NCBI RefSeq assembly: GCF_000155735.2
Contig: NC_020908.1
Coordinates: forward strand, 2,113,001 to 2,177,000
DNA: 64,000 nt
DNA from: Octadecabacter arcticus 238
GTDB lineage: Bacteria > Pseudomonadota > Alphaproteobacteria > Rhodobacterales > Rhodobacteraceae
Reading direction: 5' to 3'
Shown here piece by piece: positions 53,100 through 62,537 of this stretch; the stretch's first letter is position 1, and every line of letters begins with the position of its first letter. Position numbers and translations under genes: made by a program. The notes beneath the pieces were generated by a model. That model saw only the letters and a program-made list of their open reading frames with translations, made no database searches and was not told where the DNA came from.

Positions 53100-53747
53100 T
53101 TACATGCCGAGGGTGGTGCGCAGACGCGCGAGTGTACCCTCAAGCAGGTCAGGATTGCGCTGCGCACCGATGAGGCCAGCGCGGGACACGGCCTTGGTCT
53201 GCGCATCCAGATCGGAGTTTTCGATCATTGCAGCAACGGTGTCGAAATCAAAGCCTTCGGCTGTCAGCGCCGCACCCATGTCAGTGCTCACAGCAGCGTC
53301 GCCCGTCAATGCAGCAACATCACCAACAAGGTCAGTCACAGCGCCTTCAACGGACTCGACAACATCGTCGGCCATTTCTGTCACTGTCTCGACGCTTTCA
53401 GCGACAACTTCTTCTGCGGCTGTCGTGGCTTCGGCAGCAGCCTCTTCCAGAGCGGCGGCAGCTTCGGCAGTGGCGGCTTCAGCAGCGGCAGCAGCCGCAA
53501 TCGCGGCAGCTTCTGAGGTTGCAGTAGCCTCGGTGGCGGCAGCTTCGGCAGCGGCAGCCATTTCAGCAGCTTCTACTTCTGCGGCAGCAGCGAGTTCAGC
53601 AGCCTCTACTTCAGCGGCAATAGCAGCAGCTTCAGCTTCTGTTGACGCGCCTGAGAATACGTCAACCGGGCTTTTGCCGTTAGCGACCAATTGGTAGCCA
53701 AAAAAGCCTAGTACGGCGATGGCCAGAATTGCGATCGTGCCTCTCAT
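53100..53747 (-). CDS. alanine-rich membrane-anchored protein
   Basis: 215 aa. One N-terminal helix (TIAILAIAVLGFFGYQLV), then about 90 residues of Ala/Glu repeats (AEVEAAELAAAAEVEAAEMA..) likely forming a long helical rod. A folded C-terminal segment (LTAEGFDFDTVAAMIENSDL .. GTLARLRTTLGM) follows. Function unknown; perhaps a periplasmic spacer or tether. Convergent with fpr. Confidence 0.7.
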   Translation of the reverse strand: MRGTIAILAIAVLGFFGYQLVANGKSPVDVFSGASTEAEAAAIAAEVEAAELAAAAEVEAAEMAAAAEAAATEATATSEAAAIAAAAAAEAATAEAAAALEEAAAEATTAAEEVVAESVETVTEMADDVVESVEGAVTDLVGDVAALTGDAAVSTDMGAALTAEGFDFDTVAAMIENSDLDAQTKAVSRAGLIGAQRNPDLLEGTLARLRTTLGM

Positions 53748-53937
53748 GTTTTTCGTCCTTCAAACATTTATGGTCCCCAAATGGACCTAGGGCGGATGTA
53801 TGCCATGCTGCGCATGCAAAGAAAAGCCGAGAAGCGTGTCAACGGACCATCGCCTGTCAGGGTCATTTTGCCCATATTCGCCATGATGCGCTACACTTAT
53901 CCAGCTTGGACACATCGCAAATCATAATACCCTCACG

Positions 53938-55071
53938 TGAATAAGTTCAGATAGATGTGAGACCGATTTTTGTTGCCAAGATTTAGGCGGCCTCGGAGAC
54001 TGAGTATTGTAAAAAACCAACTCACGAGGCCAATATGCAAATCCTAAGACAGCACAAGAACGTTTATAAACTTTATGCATGGGCGCGAACACAAGAATGT
54101 TTGGATGCATATCGTATCAAATACGAAGACAGGGTTCGGCATTGGAACGCCTTACGCGCAGAAGGCGTTTCCCTAACTAAATGCGCTGAATTTGTCGGCA
54201 TCTCCCGCGCGACATACTACCGTCACAAGCGGATATTGAAGGACTTGGCTCAGGCAATTCTACCGCCATCAAAGGCTCCGAAGTGCCGCAACAAGACACA
54301 ATGGGGCGAGGCAGAAAAGCAGTTGGTGCTTGAGGTTCGGCGCGATAATGAAACCTTTGGAAAGGAGGAAATCGGGGTTGTTTTGCGCCGTGATAAAAAC
54401 CAAACCATAAGTGATAGCACCGTGGGGCGCATCCTGAGTTTTTTACGACAGAAAGGTCTGATCACACGATCAAGGTCTGCACCCCAAAAGCGTACACGTA
54501 ACTTCTCCAAAGGCCATGCCAAAGGGTGGAAATACAAGGATTACAAAGATATAGAGGTAGGTGAGCGTGTGCAAATCAATCATATGACTGTGACTAAGAA
54601 CGGTGTCACGTGCAAACATTTTCAAGCATGGGAGCGGCGTAGTAAACATATCCACGCGCAGGTGTATTCGAATGCCACAGCACGTTCTGCCAAACGGTTT
54701 TTACGAGAGCTTGTGGAAATCGCTCCCTATAAGATCCTCTCAATTCAAGTCGATGGTGGGTCTGAGTTTATGGCCGACTTTGAGACGGCATGTGAGCAGA
54801 TGAAAATCCCGCTGATTGTACTGCCACCAGCCAGACCAAAATACAACGGTGGCGTTGAACGTGGCAACCGTACCTTTCGCGAGGAATTCTATGCGTGTCG
54901 TGATCTCATTGCCGACAGCATAGGAGCTATGAGGTTTGATCTGCGAAAAGCTGTCGAAAAAATACAACACATTCAGGCCGCATCACGCCTTGAAAGGTAA
55001 AACCCCCATGGAGTACCTTCGAATTAATCAGGCCGATGCCGCGTGAGTCTCAAAACACCTGAACCTATACA
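53938..55071 (+). mobile_element. IS481-like element, copy 1
   Basis: 1134 bp starting TGAATAAGTTCAGATAGATG and ending with the complement of TGTATAGGTTCAGGTGTTTT. Target duplication CACG at 53934-53937 and 55072-55075. Lies 82 bp upstream of infC and so has probably separated it from its native promoter. Confidence 0.88.
54035..55034 (+). pseudogene. IS481-like transposase, 3' frameshift
   Basis: MQILRQHKNVYKLYAWARTQ .. two HTH segments (LTKCAEFVGISRATYYRHKR), then a DDE rve domain (IQVDGGSEFMADFETAC, RPKYNGGVERGNRTFREEFY). At about 54960 a run of six A replaces five A, so the protein ends IQHIQAASRLER instead of KYNTFRPHHAL.. An earlier change, INHMTV for IDHMTA, also alters the first catalytic Asp. 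Confidence 0.85.
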
Positions 55072-55152
55072 CACGTCGTTTGCGCCTTGAAGTGCGCCTC
55101 GTGCAGGTTTACATTCCGGCACTGTACAACAAACAATCAAAGGAAAAGTCCA

Positions 55153-55701
55153 ATAGCCCGCAGACCCCATAACGCGCCACCACAGCGCGACACAGGCCCC
55201 CGCGTAAATGATCGCATTCGCGCCACTGAAATTCGTCTTATTGGCGCAGATGGCGAAAATGCCGGCGTTGTGACGCCTGAGCGCGCTATGCAGATGGCGG
55301 AAGAAGCTGGACTCGATCTGGTTGAAATCTCACCCAATGCTGCGCCGCCCGTGTGTAAAATCATGGACTTCGGCAAGTTCAAGTATGAGACGCAAAAGCG
55401 TGAGGCCGAGGCCCGCAAGAAACAAAAGATCATTGAGATCAAAGAGGTCAAGTTCCGACCCAACACCGATATCAATGACTACGACGTAAAAATGCGCAAC
55501 GTGTATAAATTCCTTGAGAACGGCGACAAGGTGAAGGTCACCTTGCGATTCCGTGGCCGTGAAATGGCGCACCAGAATCTGGGCCGTGAACTGTTGGAAC
55601 GCGTTGCAGAAGACACCAAAGAGCAGGGCAAGGTTGAAAACTTTCCAAAGATGGAAGGCCGCCAAATGGTCATGCTGATCGGACCGTTGCCGCAGAAATA
55701 A
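55153..55701 (+). CDS. infC: translation initiation factor IF-3, apparent AUA start
   Basis: About 182 aa. [30 protein letters not shown].. [20 protein letters not shown] .. [12 protein letters not shown] .. [16 protein letters not shown]. The conserved N-terminus follows ATA GCC CGC, preceded by AGGA 9-12 bases upstream. There is no in-frame ATG or GTG nearby: upstream a TTG at 55087 would add 22 unrelated residues. E. coli infC uses AUU and is autoregulated by start discrimination; AUA would work the same way. Confidence 0.9.
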   Translation: MARRPHNAPPQRDTGPRVNDRIRATEIRLIGADGENAGVVTPERAMQMAEEAGLDLVEISPNAAPPVCKIMDFGKFKYETQKREAEARKKQKIIEIKEVKFRPNTDINDYDVKMRNVYKFLENGDKVKVTLRFRGREMAHQNLGRELLERVAEDTKEQGKVENFPKMEGRQMVMLIGPLPQK

Positions 55702-55723
55702 ACGCGCCTTTTTAGGTTCAGAT

Positions 55724-55765
55724 TTAGAGCGTCGTTCTTGATTGAACGGCGCTCTAATCTTTTTT
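55724..55765 (+). terminator. infC terminator
   Basis: TTAGAGCGTCGTTC, TTGATT, GAACGGCGCTCTAA (13 of 14 pairs plus one G-U), followed by TCTTTTTT. Confidence 0.9.
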
Positions 55766-55782
55766 GGACCTATCAGTCTTAC

Positions 55783-55820
55783 GAAAGGCCCGCAGTCCTT
55801 AAATGGACTGCGGGCCTTTC
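55783..55820. terminator. second, bidirectional hairpin
   Basis: GAAAGGCCCGCAGTCC, TTAAAT, GGACTGCGGGCCTTTC: perfect 16-bp stem. Serves the OmpA-family gene from the minus strand and backs up infC on the plus strand. Confidence 0.88.
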
Positions 55821-56556
55821 TTTACTTTAAATCAAACGGTTAACACAGAAGCTGCGTAATATTGCGGACAGTGGCGCGTCGGTTGGCCTGCTCCGCCTCC
55901 AGCGTTTGCACTTTAAGCAAGGATTCACCGTAACCTTGTGTCACAAGGTTCGCAGGGGGCACATCAAAGTATTGCGTCAGGGCCAATGCGACAGTCTCCG
56001 CGCGACGATCCGACAGCGCGAGGTTATACCCTGCTGCCCCAACGGCGTCCGTGTAACCCTCAATCAAAAAGACCTCACCGGGTCGTTCAACGATCAAGTC
56101 TTTGATAGCCGTGCCGAGGATCGCCAATTCCCGTGACTGATCAGGCTGGATCGCCGCTGAGCCTGATGGGAAGGTGATCGCGCTGAGTTCAATCACCGGA
56201 GACAATTCGCGCACCTCGCGGATGGAACGCACTTGGCGCAACGAGAACGTGCGATCCAGCGGGACAGCCATTTCAGCCGCCAATGCAGCGCGCAATTGCG
56301 CCTCATACCAACGGCCGAATTAAGTGACCCTTGCCCATTCTCGATCTTTGATTGAACTTATTCGCTCTGGGTCGTTCGCAAAGAAGTTCCAAGCTTGTGC
56401 ACATTTGTCGAGTATTTCGTCATAGGTGTCGAAACTGTGATTGCGAGTTTATTAGCTCGCAGATAAGCCCAGACGTTTTCCATGGGGTTCAGTTCGGGTG
56501 AATACGGTGGCAGCTTAACGAGCGTAATTTTATCTGGCACCTGCAAACATTTTGCG

Positions 56557-57689
56557 TGTATAGGTTCAGGTGTTTTGAGACTCACACGACTTTGGCCTGA
56601 GTGATTCGAATGTACTCCATTGGTGTCTTGCCTTTCAAGGCATGATGAGGCCTGAATGTGTTGTATTTATTGACGGCTTTTCGAAGTTCAAACCGCATCG
56701 CTCCTATGCTGTCGGCAATGAGATCACGACATGCATAGAACTCTTCGCGGAAGGTGCGGTTACCGCGCTCGACACCACCGTTGTATTTTGGCCTTGCTGG
56801 CGGCAGCACAATGAGCGGGATCTCCATCTGTTCGCACGCTGTCTCAAAATCGGCCATAAACTCAGACCCGCCATCGACTTGAATTGAGATGATCTTATAG
56901 GGAGCTATTTCCACGAGTTCTTGCAAAAACCGTTTGGCAGAGCGTGCCGTGGCATTCGAATAAACTTGCGCGTGGATATGCTTGCTACACCTCTCCCAGG
57001 CTTGAAAGTGTTTGCACGTGACGCCGTTCTTCGTGGCAGTCATATGATCGATCTGCACACGCTCGCCAACCACAATATCTTTGTAATCCCTATATTTCCA
57101 TCCCTTGGCATGCCCCTTGGAAAAATTACGCTTGCGCTTTTGGGGCGCAGATCTTGATCGTGTGATCAGGCCTTTTTTCCTTAGAAAGCTCAAAATGCGC
57201 CCCACGGTGCTATCGCTCATGGTTTGCTTTTTGTCGCGACGCAAGATGGCCCCTATTTTCTCCTTACCGTAGGTTTCATTGTCGCGGCGGGCCTCAAGCA
57301 CCAATTGCTTTTCTGCCTCGCCCCACTGTGACTTGTTGCAGCGTTTGGGAGCCTTTGAAGGCGGTATGATTGCCTGCGCCAAATCCTTCAAAATACGCTT
57401 GTGACGGTAATATGTCGCGCGCGAGATGCCGACGAATTCAGCGCACTTTGATAGAGAAACGCCCTCTGTACGTAAGTCGTCCCATTGCCGAACCTGACCT
57501 TCGTATTTGATACGGTACACGTCCAAACATTCTTGTGTCCGCGCCCAAGCATAAAGTTTATAAACGTTCTTGTGCAGTCCGATGATTTGCATATTGGCCT
57601 CGTGAGCTGGTTTCTTTCAATTCTCAGTCTCCGAGGTCGCCTAAATCTTGGCAACAAAATTTTGTCTCACATCTATCTGAACTTATTCA
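56557..57689 (-). mobile_element. IS481-like element, copy 2
   Basis: 1133 bp, same termini as copy 1 (TGTATAGGTTCAGGTG at 56557; ..AACTTATTCA at 57689). No clear target duplication. Inserted inside the IS630 transposase gene. Confidence 0.87.
56582..57592 (-). CDS. IS481-like transposase (copy 2, intact)
   Basis: 336 aa. MQIIGLHKNVYKLYAWARTQ, LSKCAEFVGISRATYYRHKR, then DDE domain with VQIDHMTATKNGV (Asp), QVDGGSEFMADFE (Asp), RPKYNGGVERGNRTFREEFY (Glu) and KYNTFRPHHALKGKTPMEYI. The reference copy for the frameshifted one at 54035. Confidence 0.92.
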   Translation of the reverse strand: MQIIGLHKNVYKLYAWARTQECLDVYRIKYEGQVRQWDDLRTEGVSLSKCAEFVGISRATYYRHKRILKDLAQAIIPPSKAPKRCNKSQWGEAEKQLVLEARRDNETYGKEKIGAILRRDKKQTMSDSTVGRILSFLRKKGLITRSRSAPQKRKRNFSKGHAKGWKYRDYKDIVVGERVQIDHMTATKNGVTCKHFQAWERCSKHIHAQVYSNATARSAKRFLQELVEIAPYKIISIQVDGGSEFMADFETACEQMEIPLIVLPPARPKYNGGVERGNRTFREEFYACRDLIADSIGAMRFELRKAVNKYNTFRPHHALKGKTPMEYIRITQAKVV

Positions 57690-59811
57690 TAAGCCATGCC
57701 ACCCCGCCCCATCAACAATCAGCAAGGCATGTGAGCCGGGTGCGACAGCTTTTGCGATCTCATCAAGATGCAGCCCCATAGCCTCGGCGTTGACGTAGGG
57801 CAGGACGAGACCTGCGGCGGTACCACGTGCGGGACAAGCGGCACCAAAGATATAACTCCATTTGAAGCGTATATCACGGGGTGCGCGCGGGCGAGTTCCA
57901 CGCTTGGCCCATTTACGGGTGAGTGTCCCCTGTTGTCCAACGCGGGCTTCATCTTGGAACCATACCTCAAGAGGCTTCCCCTTTGCATGTTCTGGCAGAG
58001 TATCGCTTACGAGGCTGGTAAAGTTTTTTTAAAAGTCTGCTGCGCTTCGCGATCAGTTTTCGGATGCTCTGGACGCACAGACAGGCGGCGAAAGCCATGC
58101 TTGGTTAGATATTTTCCAATCGTACGCACATGCAGTTTCACGTCGAACTCCTCTTCAACACGAGCCTGCAAGTCGACACAACGCCATAGTACTACGCCAT
58201 CTTTTACTGGGTCGGGCCCGGCCTCCACCCACGCCACAAATTGCGCCTGTTGCTTGGGCGACAACCGTGGTTTTGCCCCCTTGCCATTCCGATCCGATAA
58301 CCCCTCAATGCCTTCTGCGTTAAAGCGATGCGCCCAATCCCGAAGTGTTTGTCGATCCATACCACTGCTGCGGGCAGCCGTTTCACGATCCACCCCATCA
58401 AGCACCAGCGCTATGGCCAGTAGTCGCCGTACAACCCGCCCATCCTTGGTTCGCTTTGCCGCACGGCGCAAATCTTTCGCAGACATATCCGTGCGCGTAA
58501 TTTTTATGGCTCTACCCATGAGCACCTCCCAATCTATGGAGGTCATTGATTCAGAGTTTACCAAAACTTAAAACCAAATAAATGAGTCAAATATTCTGGC
58601 CGCTGGTATCAGTGAAAGTCGATGACGCTGGTCGCGTGGGGATGGCCGCACGCGGCAAAGTCGATACGTCGATGGCGCGTTCTTCTCGTGTGTCGTCGAA
58701 CAGTTCAATCTGGCTGCCGTCCACTTGGATTAGCGCGCGGCGCAGAACGCGGCCATCAGCGGCACGGATCGTGACGACTTCGCTACCATCTGCGCGGGTG
58801 ACGAATGTGCGGGTGGATCCGTCGTTGAACGTTTCGGTGCGCACGTCCGATCCAGGCTGGCGCAACAGCACATCATCATCCTTCAGGACGCGCAATTGTC
58901 CGTCCGTGCCTTGCAACACAACGCGGTCGCCAGAATTTGAGACAACTTCATCGCCGTTGGACAATATCGATCCAATCGCAACAGCGCCAAGACCGACCAA
59001 CAGCGCCTTTTCGAAATTGGACAACCCGCGATTATTGTTGCCGGAAGATGTAGCAACATCGCCGGTTGCGGCGGTCTCAAAATCCTCATCTGCGGTGCGA
59101 ACGTCACCCTCAACCACGGTTTCAGTTGTGATTTCGCCCTCGACTTCGCTGTCGGATGCAGCGGCGGCGGTTGATGTTTCTTGTACGGTTTCCTCAGGCG
59201 TCGGCGGCGCTGCCGGAGTCACCTCTGCGGCTGGCGCTTCTTCGGCCATCTCTGCGGTCGGTGTCTCTTCAGCAGGAGCTTCCTCAACAACAGCTTCTTG
59301 CGTCACCTCTTCTGCCGGGGCTTCCTCGGCGGCAACATCTTGGGTTGGTGTTTCTTCAACAACAGCCTCCTCAGCGGGTGCTTCCTCAGCAACAGCTTCC
59401 TCAACTGGTGCCTCTTCAACAACGGGCGCTTTCTCAGCAATAACCTCCTCGGCCGGGGCTTCCTCTTCGACGGCAATTTCGACCTCACCTTCGGCTTCTG
59501 CCTCTACCTCCGCGCCAATTGCGCCAGACAGCGCGTCCGCACTTTCAATCAGTGTGCCATCAAGTGTGCATGGCAGTTGTGGCGCAGCCGGATCGCAGAT
59601 CGGCGCCGTTTCTTGCGACCATGCTGGTCCGACAGCCATGCTGATTGACAGGACGAGCGACGTTGATGAACGAAATCTTGAATTAGACATTTGAAACCTC
59701 TGATTTCTAAAATTCTATCAATCTGGGATTGCAGAAATAACGTAACTCCCAAGCCCCCCAGCGGATATCGGGTTTTGGGTAGCACTCGCGACTTTAGAAT
59801 ATCCGTCTTGA

Positions 59812-60747
59812 TCAAGCGTATTTATTCACCCAAAGTCGGTTTGCTTTAATGAGCGCATTTGCGAGTTCAATGAGCTTTCTCATGAGGGCAGTAAGGGCGA
59901 CTTTTGGCGGTTTACCTGCTTTGATCATGGCTTGATATTTGGCCTTGAGGTCTGGATTGAACCTCATGGCGACAAGAGCTGGCATGTGGTGGGCGTCCCT
60001 CACAACTTTTTGGCTACCTTGAATGAATGATTCCCCCCGCCACTGCCCTGATTGGCGGGTCATGGGTGCAACTCCGGTCAAGCTCGCGACCTGTTTGCGA
60101 TCCATGCCCCCGATTTCGGGCATTTCAATCAAGATAGTGGCAGCACAGATCGCACCGATACCAGGGATTGACCGGGGGATTTTCATTGAATGTGCCATCA
60201 TGTCGTCTGCTTGTATCAAGCGGCCAATCTCGGCACCAATTTCAGCAATTTTCTTGTTGATGTGTGCCAAGCGGGTTTTGCTTTGGCGGCGCGTGATGGG
60301 CAGAGTTTGCGTTTCTTGACGACTCAAGATGCGGGTGCGATCGGCAACCAATCCACTTCGAAACGCACGCAACTCTTTGAGAATATGCTGTGTTTCCGAT
60401 ACCGGCTTCATCGGCTCAAGTCCAAGGGTATCCCCCATGACAGCCAGCATTTTGGCGTCCACGGCGTCGGTTTTGGCGCGTACACTTTATGCTTGTGCAA
60501 AGCGGCGTGCCTGCAAAGGGTTCACCTTCACCAAAGGTGAATGCGGGCCCAAATCCGGCTCGAACCCCTTGTGATAGGCACCCGTGGTTTCATAAATAAC
60601 GCGGATCACAGTCGTTTCGTTACAGAATTTAGCCAACTGCTTAAATACCCCTGTATCGTTGCTAAACGACGCCATTTTCCCGTCGCTCAGTCGGTGAACA
60701 TCTAAAGTGGCTTTGGAAAGATCTATCCCAATGGTATCATCCGTCAT
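59812..60747 (-). pseudogene. IS110-family transposase with an in-frame ochre codon
   Basis: MTDDTIGIDLSKATLDVHRL (DEDD Asp) .. NPLQARRFAQA, TAA (60484-60486), SVRAKTDAVDAKMLAVMGDT .. PGIGAICAATILIEMPEIGG, LTGVAPMTRQSGQWRGESF. One stop in an otherwise continuous 311-codon frame. The family usually reads RxFAxAxGxxAKTDxxDA. The IS lies within IS66-b; its exact ends (about 59800 and 60800) are not resolved. Confidence 0.88.
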
Positions 60748-60824
60748 CTTCGTTATATCCTATGCTTGTCCTAGAGGGCTTTGTGCTGATCTGTGGCTCT
60801 CGTTTCGCACAAAAGCTCAGAAAG

Positions 60825-61976
60825 TCATAAGACAAGCCGCGCGATGATCTGTTGTGGTGATAGGGTGAGTGTTTCGAGGATATTGCCCCCGTGTTTTCTG
60901 ACCGTCGAGATGACGGATCTGATGTCAGCGAAGACCTGCGCGCCCTCGAGGGTGCGGAAAGTTCCCGAGATTTTCATGCGCAACTTCATCATGCGCAGGT
61001 CCCGTTCGGCCTGATTGTTGGTGAAGGGAACTGTGAAGTCCGTAAGGAACCTTAGGACGTCATCACGGTAGTCGCGCAAGCGGACCAGAAGGTTATGGCC
61101 TGGCCGCCTGGCTTTTCGGCCTCGCGCACCAGTGCGTCTAGCCAGTGGGTCTTGTCGCTCATGGAAGGCGAGGCCCTCGGTGAGGATAGCCATGTATTTG
61201 GTGAGGATGCCGTGGTGAACCGACGTGGGGAGTTCGGTCTCGCCTCGCCCCTGAGCCGCGCACTTGAGCTGATTGGCGCTGTTGAGCAGCACGCTCATCG
61301 CGCACGCCCACGGCTCCTTTTCGATTTCTTCGATGGCCTTGAGTTCCCGTAAATGATGCGCCCCGCACAGGGCGTGCGCGTCCACCCCACTCATATGGGC
61401 GTAATAGGACTTCCAGTGGTCATGAACAATTGTCCCGCCGGTCAGGAAGGATGGAACAGCACCGCGCTTGGCGCTGATGCGATAATGCGTGAAGGCGAGA
61501 TCGCTGATTGAGTGCAGCCAGTGCAGCTTACCAGCAACACGAAGTCCGGTCTCATCCAGATGCCGAACGCCGCCTTCATTGAGCCGGGCCAGAATGTGTT
61601 CGACGACGCCACCCAAGGTACGCGCTGTGCCGTTCACCCAGTTGGTCACGCTGGCCGCGCATAGGCTGGTGGCACCAAACAAATCACGCAGGAGTTGGCA
61701 GACCCGATCCTCGGGGATCAGCTGCTGAACATTGCAGTAGACCGCCGCCGCCCGAATGCGCTTACCGTATTGCACGTGTGCATTCACGCCATCGGGAAAG
61801 GTGGCTGTCGTCGTGGCTCGGCAATGGCCACAACAATAAATCGCTGCCTGATGCTCTGTGACCTCCAGACGCGGCACCGGTATGTCATAAACCTGACGCC
61901 TCTCCACCGCCTTGATCATCCCAGCCGTCAAGCCATGCTGACAGGTGCCACAGGCCTCAGCCTCATGTCGCTCCAC
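60825..61976 (-). CDS. IS66-b TnpC, main part (complete in this copy)
   Basis: 383 aa: the region truncated in copy 1 plus FTNNQAERDLRMMKLRMKIS GTFRTLEGAQVFADIRSVIS. In phase with the N-terminal ORF at 62025-62246 but separated by the same TAA. Confidence 0.9.
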   Translation of the reverse strand: MERHEAEACGTCQHGLTAGMIKAVERRQVYDIPVPRLEVTEHQAAIYCCGHCRATTTATFPDGVNAHVQYGKRIRAAAVYCNVQQLIPEDRVCQLLRDLFGATSLCAASVTNWVNGTARTLGGVVEHILARLNEGGVRHLDETGLRVAGKLHWLHSISDLAFTHYRISAKRGAVPSFLTGGTIVHDHWKSYYAHMSGVDAHALCGAHHLRELKAIEEIEKEPWACAMSVLLNSANQLKCAAQGRGETELPTSVHHGILTKYMAILTEGLAFHERQDPLARRTGARGRKARRPGHNLLVRLRDYRDDVLRFLTDFTVPFTNNQAERDLRMMKLRMKISGTFRTLEGAQVFADIRSVISTVRKHGGNILETLTLSPQQIIARLVL

Positions 61977-62024
61977 AAAGTCAGGCGTTGCTGTCTGACG
62001 TAGGGTGTCGCCTCGGTGGCCAAC

Positions 62025-62246
62025 TTAACCACCACTTTTCTTACCGGACTTACCACGCAGGCTACGCGGTACCGGCTTCTTCAACCCATCACTCGAAGGC
62101 GGCTTGCTGCTATTACTGCTGTTCTTGGCCAACTGACGCCGCAGATCCGCATTCTCTTGCGCCATGCTCGCCAACGCGGCTTCCAACTCGGCGATCCTGC
62201 GCAGAGCCGTGGCGAGGAGTTGTTCAAGAGCAGTAACTTGGTCCAT
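62025..62246 (-). CDS. IS66-b TnpC, N-terminal ORF ending at the shared TAA
   Basis: 73 aa, identical in sequence to the ORF at 25328-25549. The codon before the TAA differs silently (GGT here, GGC there), so the two copies have diverged since sharing the stop. Confidence 0.85.
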   Translation of the reverse strand: MDQVTALEQLLATALRRIAELEAALASMAQENADLRRQLAKNSSNSSKPPSSDGLKKPVPRSLRGKSGKKSGG

Positions 62247-62484
62247 TCCACCAATGATTCAGAGAAATCGTCACAGCGCCACAAAATTCAGACCACAACA
62301 GAAAATTCATGCGCACAATGGCCAAGGAGGTTCACACCAAAACTGACAAAAAACCCCGTTGGCGGCTGGGGTGCTTGGGAGTTACGAAATAACCAGCAAT
62401 GTATCTTAACATTTCTGGTATATTTTCGCCGCTTGCGGAAAGCCGCCGACAACACTGCGTATGCCCGCTCAAAGCCATGAAAAA

Positions 62485-62511
62485 GACCCCTACGACACTG
62501 TCGCAGAGGCC
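62485..62511 (-). terminator. terminator of the molybdenum hydroxylase operon
   Basis: On the minus strand GGCCTCTGCGACA can pair with TGTCGTAGGGGTC (including several G-U), followed by TTTTT. Lies 27 bp after the coxM stop. Confidence 0.75.
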
Positions 62512-62537
62512 CTATTCAGGTTGTAGCCGCCGAGAAA

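Larger units (their letters stand above)
56334..58564 (-). pseudogene. IS630-family transposase (two frames, plus IS481 insertion and frameshift)
   Basis: OrfA (58564-58007): HTH domain RLLAIALVLDGVDRETAARS SGMDRQTLRDWAHRFNAEGI, ending FKKTLPAS. A -1 slip at AAAAAAAC there continues NFTSLVSDTLPEHAKGKPLE VWFQDEARVGQQGTL (first Asp) to LIVDGAGWHG. The IS481 copy then intervenes. The rest (LQVPDKITLVKLPPYSPELN PMENVWAYLRANK) is followed by a one-base loss, after which the expected frame ..WNFFANDPERI.. resumes. Confidence 0.8.
56323..58591 (-). mobile_element. IS630-family element, interrupted by an IS481-like element
   Basis: Flanked by TA on each side (56321-56322 and 58592-58593), the expected duplication. 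It lies within the OmpA-family gene and contains IS481-like copy 2. Confidence 0.75.
55840..59690 (-). pseudogene. OmpA-family outer membrane protein, split by nested IS elements
   Basis: Front part (59690 to about 58594): signal peptide MSNSRFRSSTSLVLSISMAV GPAWS, a long Ala-Glu-Pro-rich stretch (EEAPAEE repeats, residues about 65-190), one helix (FEKALLVGLGAVAIGSILS), then repeats around DGQLRVLKDDDVLLRQPGSD. Rear part (about 56316 to 55840): WYEAQLRAALAAEMAVPLDR .. OmpA domain with GEVFLIEGYTDAVGAAGYNL ALSDRRAE and VTQGYGESLL. The break is the IS630 insertion. Confidence 0.85.
59742..62385 (-). mobile_element. IS66-family element b, copy 2, holding an IS110
   Basis: Termini GTAACTCCCAAG.. 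on both sides; perfect 8-bp target duplication GAAATAAC at 59734-59741 and 62386-62393. tnpC occupies the right part. An IS110-family gene sits between tnpC and the left end. Inserted 51 bp upstream of the OmpA-family start codon. Confidence 0.93.

Noticed and set aside
58582..59694. 370-aa Ser/Ala/Thr-rich ORF antisense to the OmpA-family gene
   Set aside because: Shadow of the Ala-Glu repeat region on the opposite strand.
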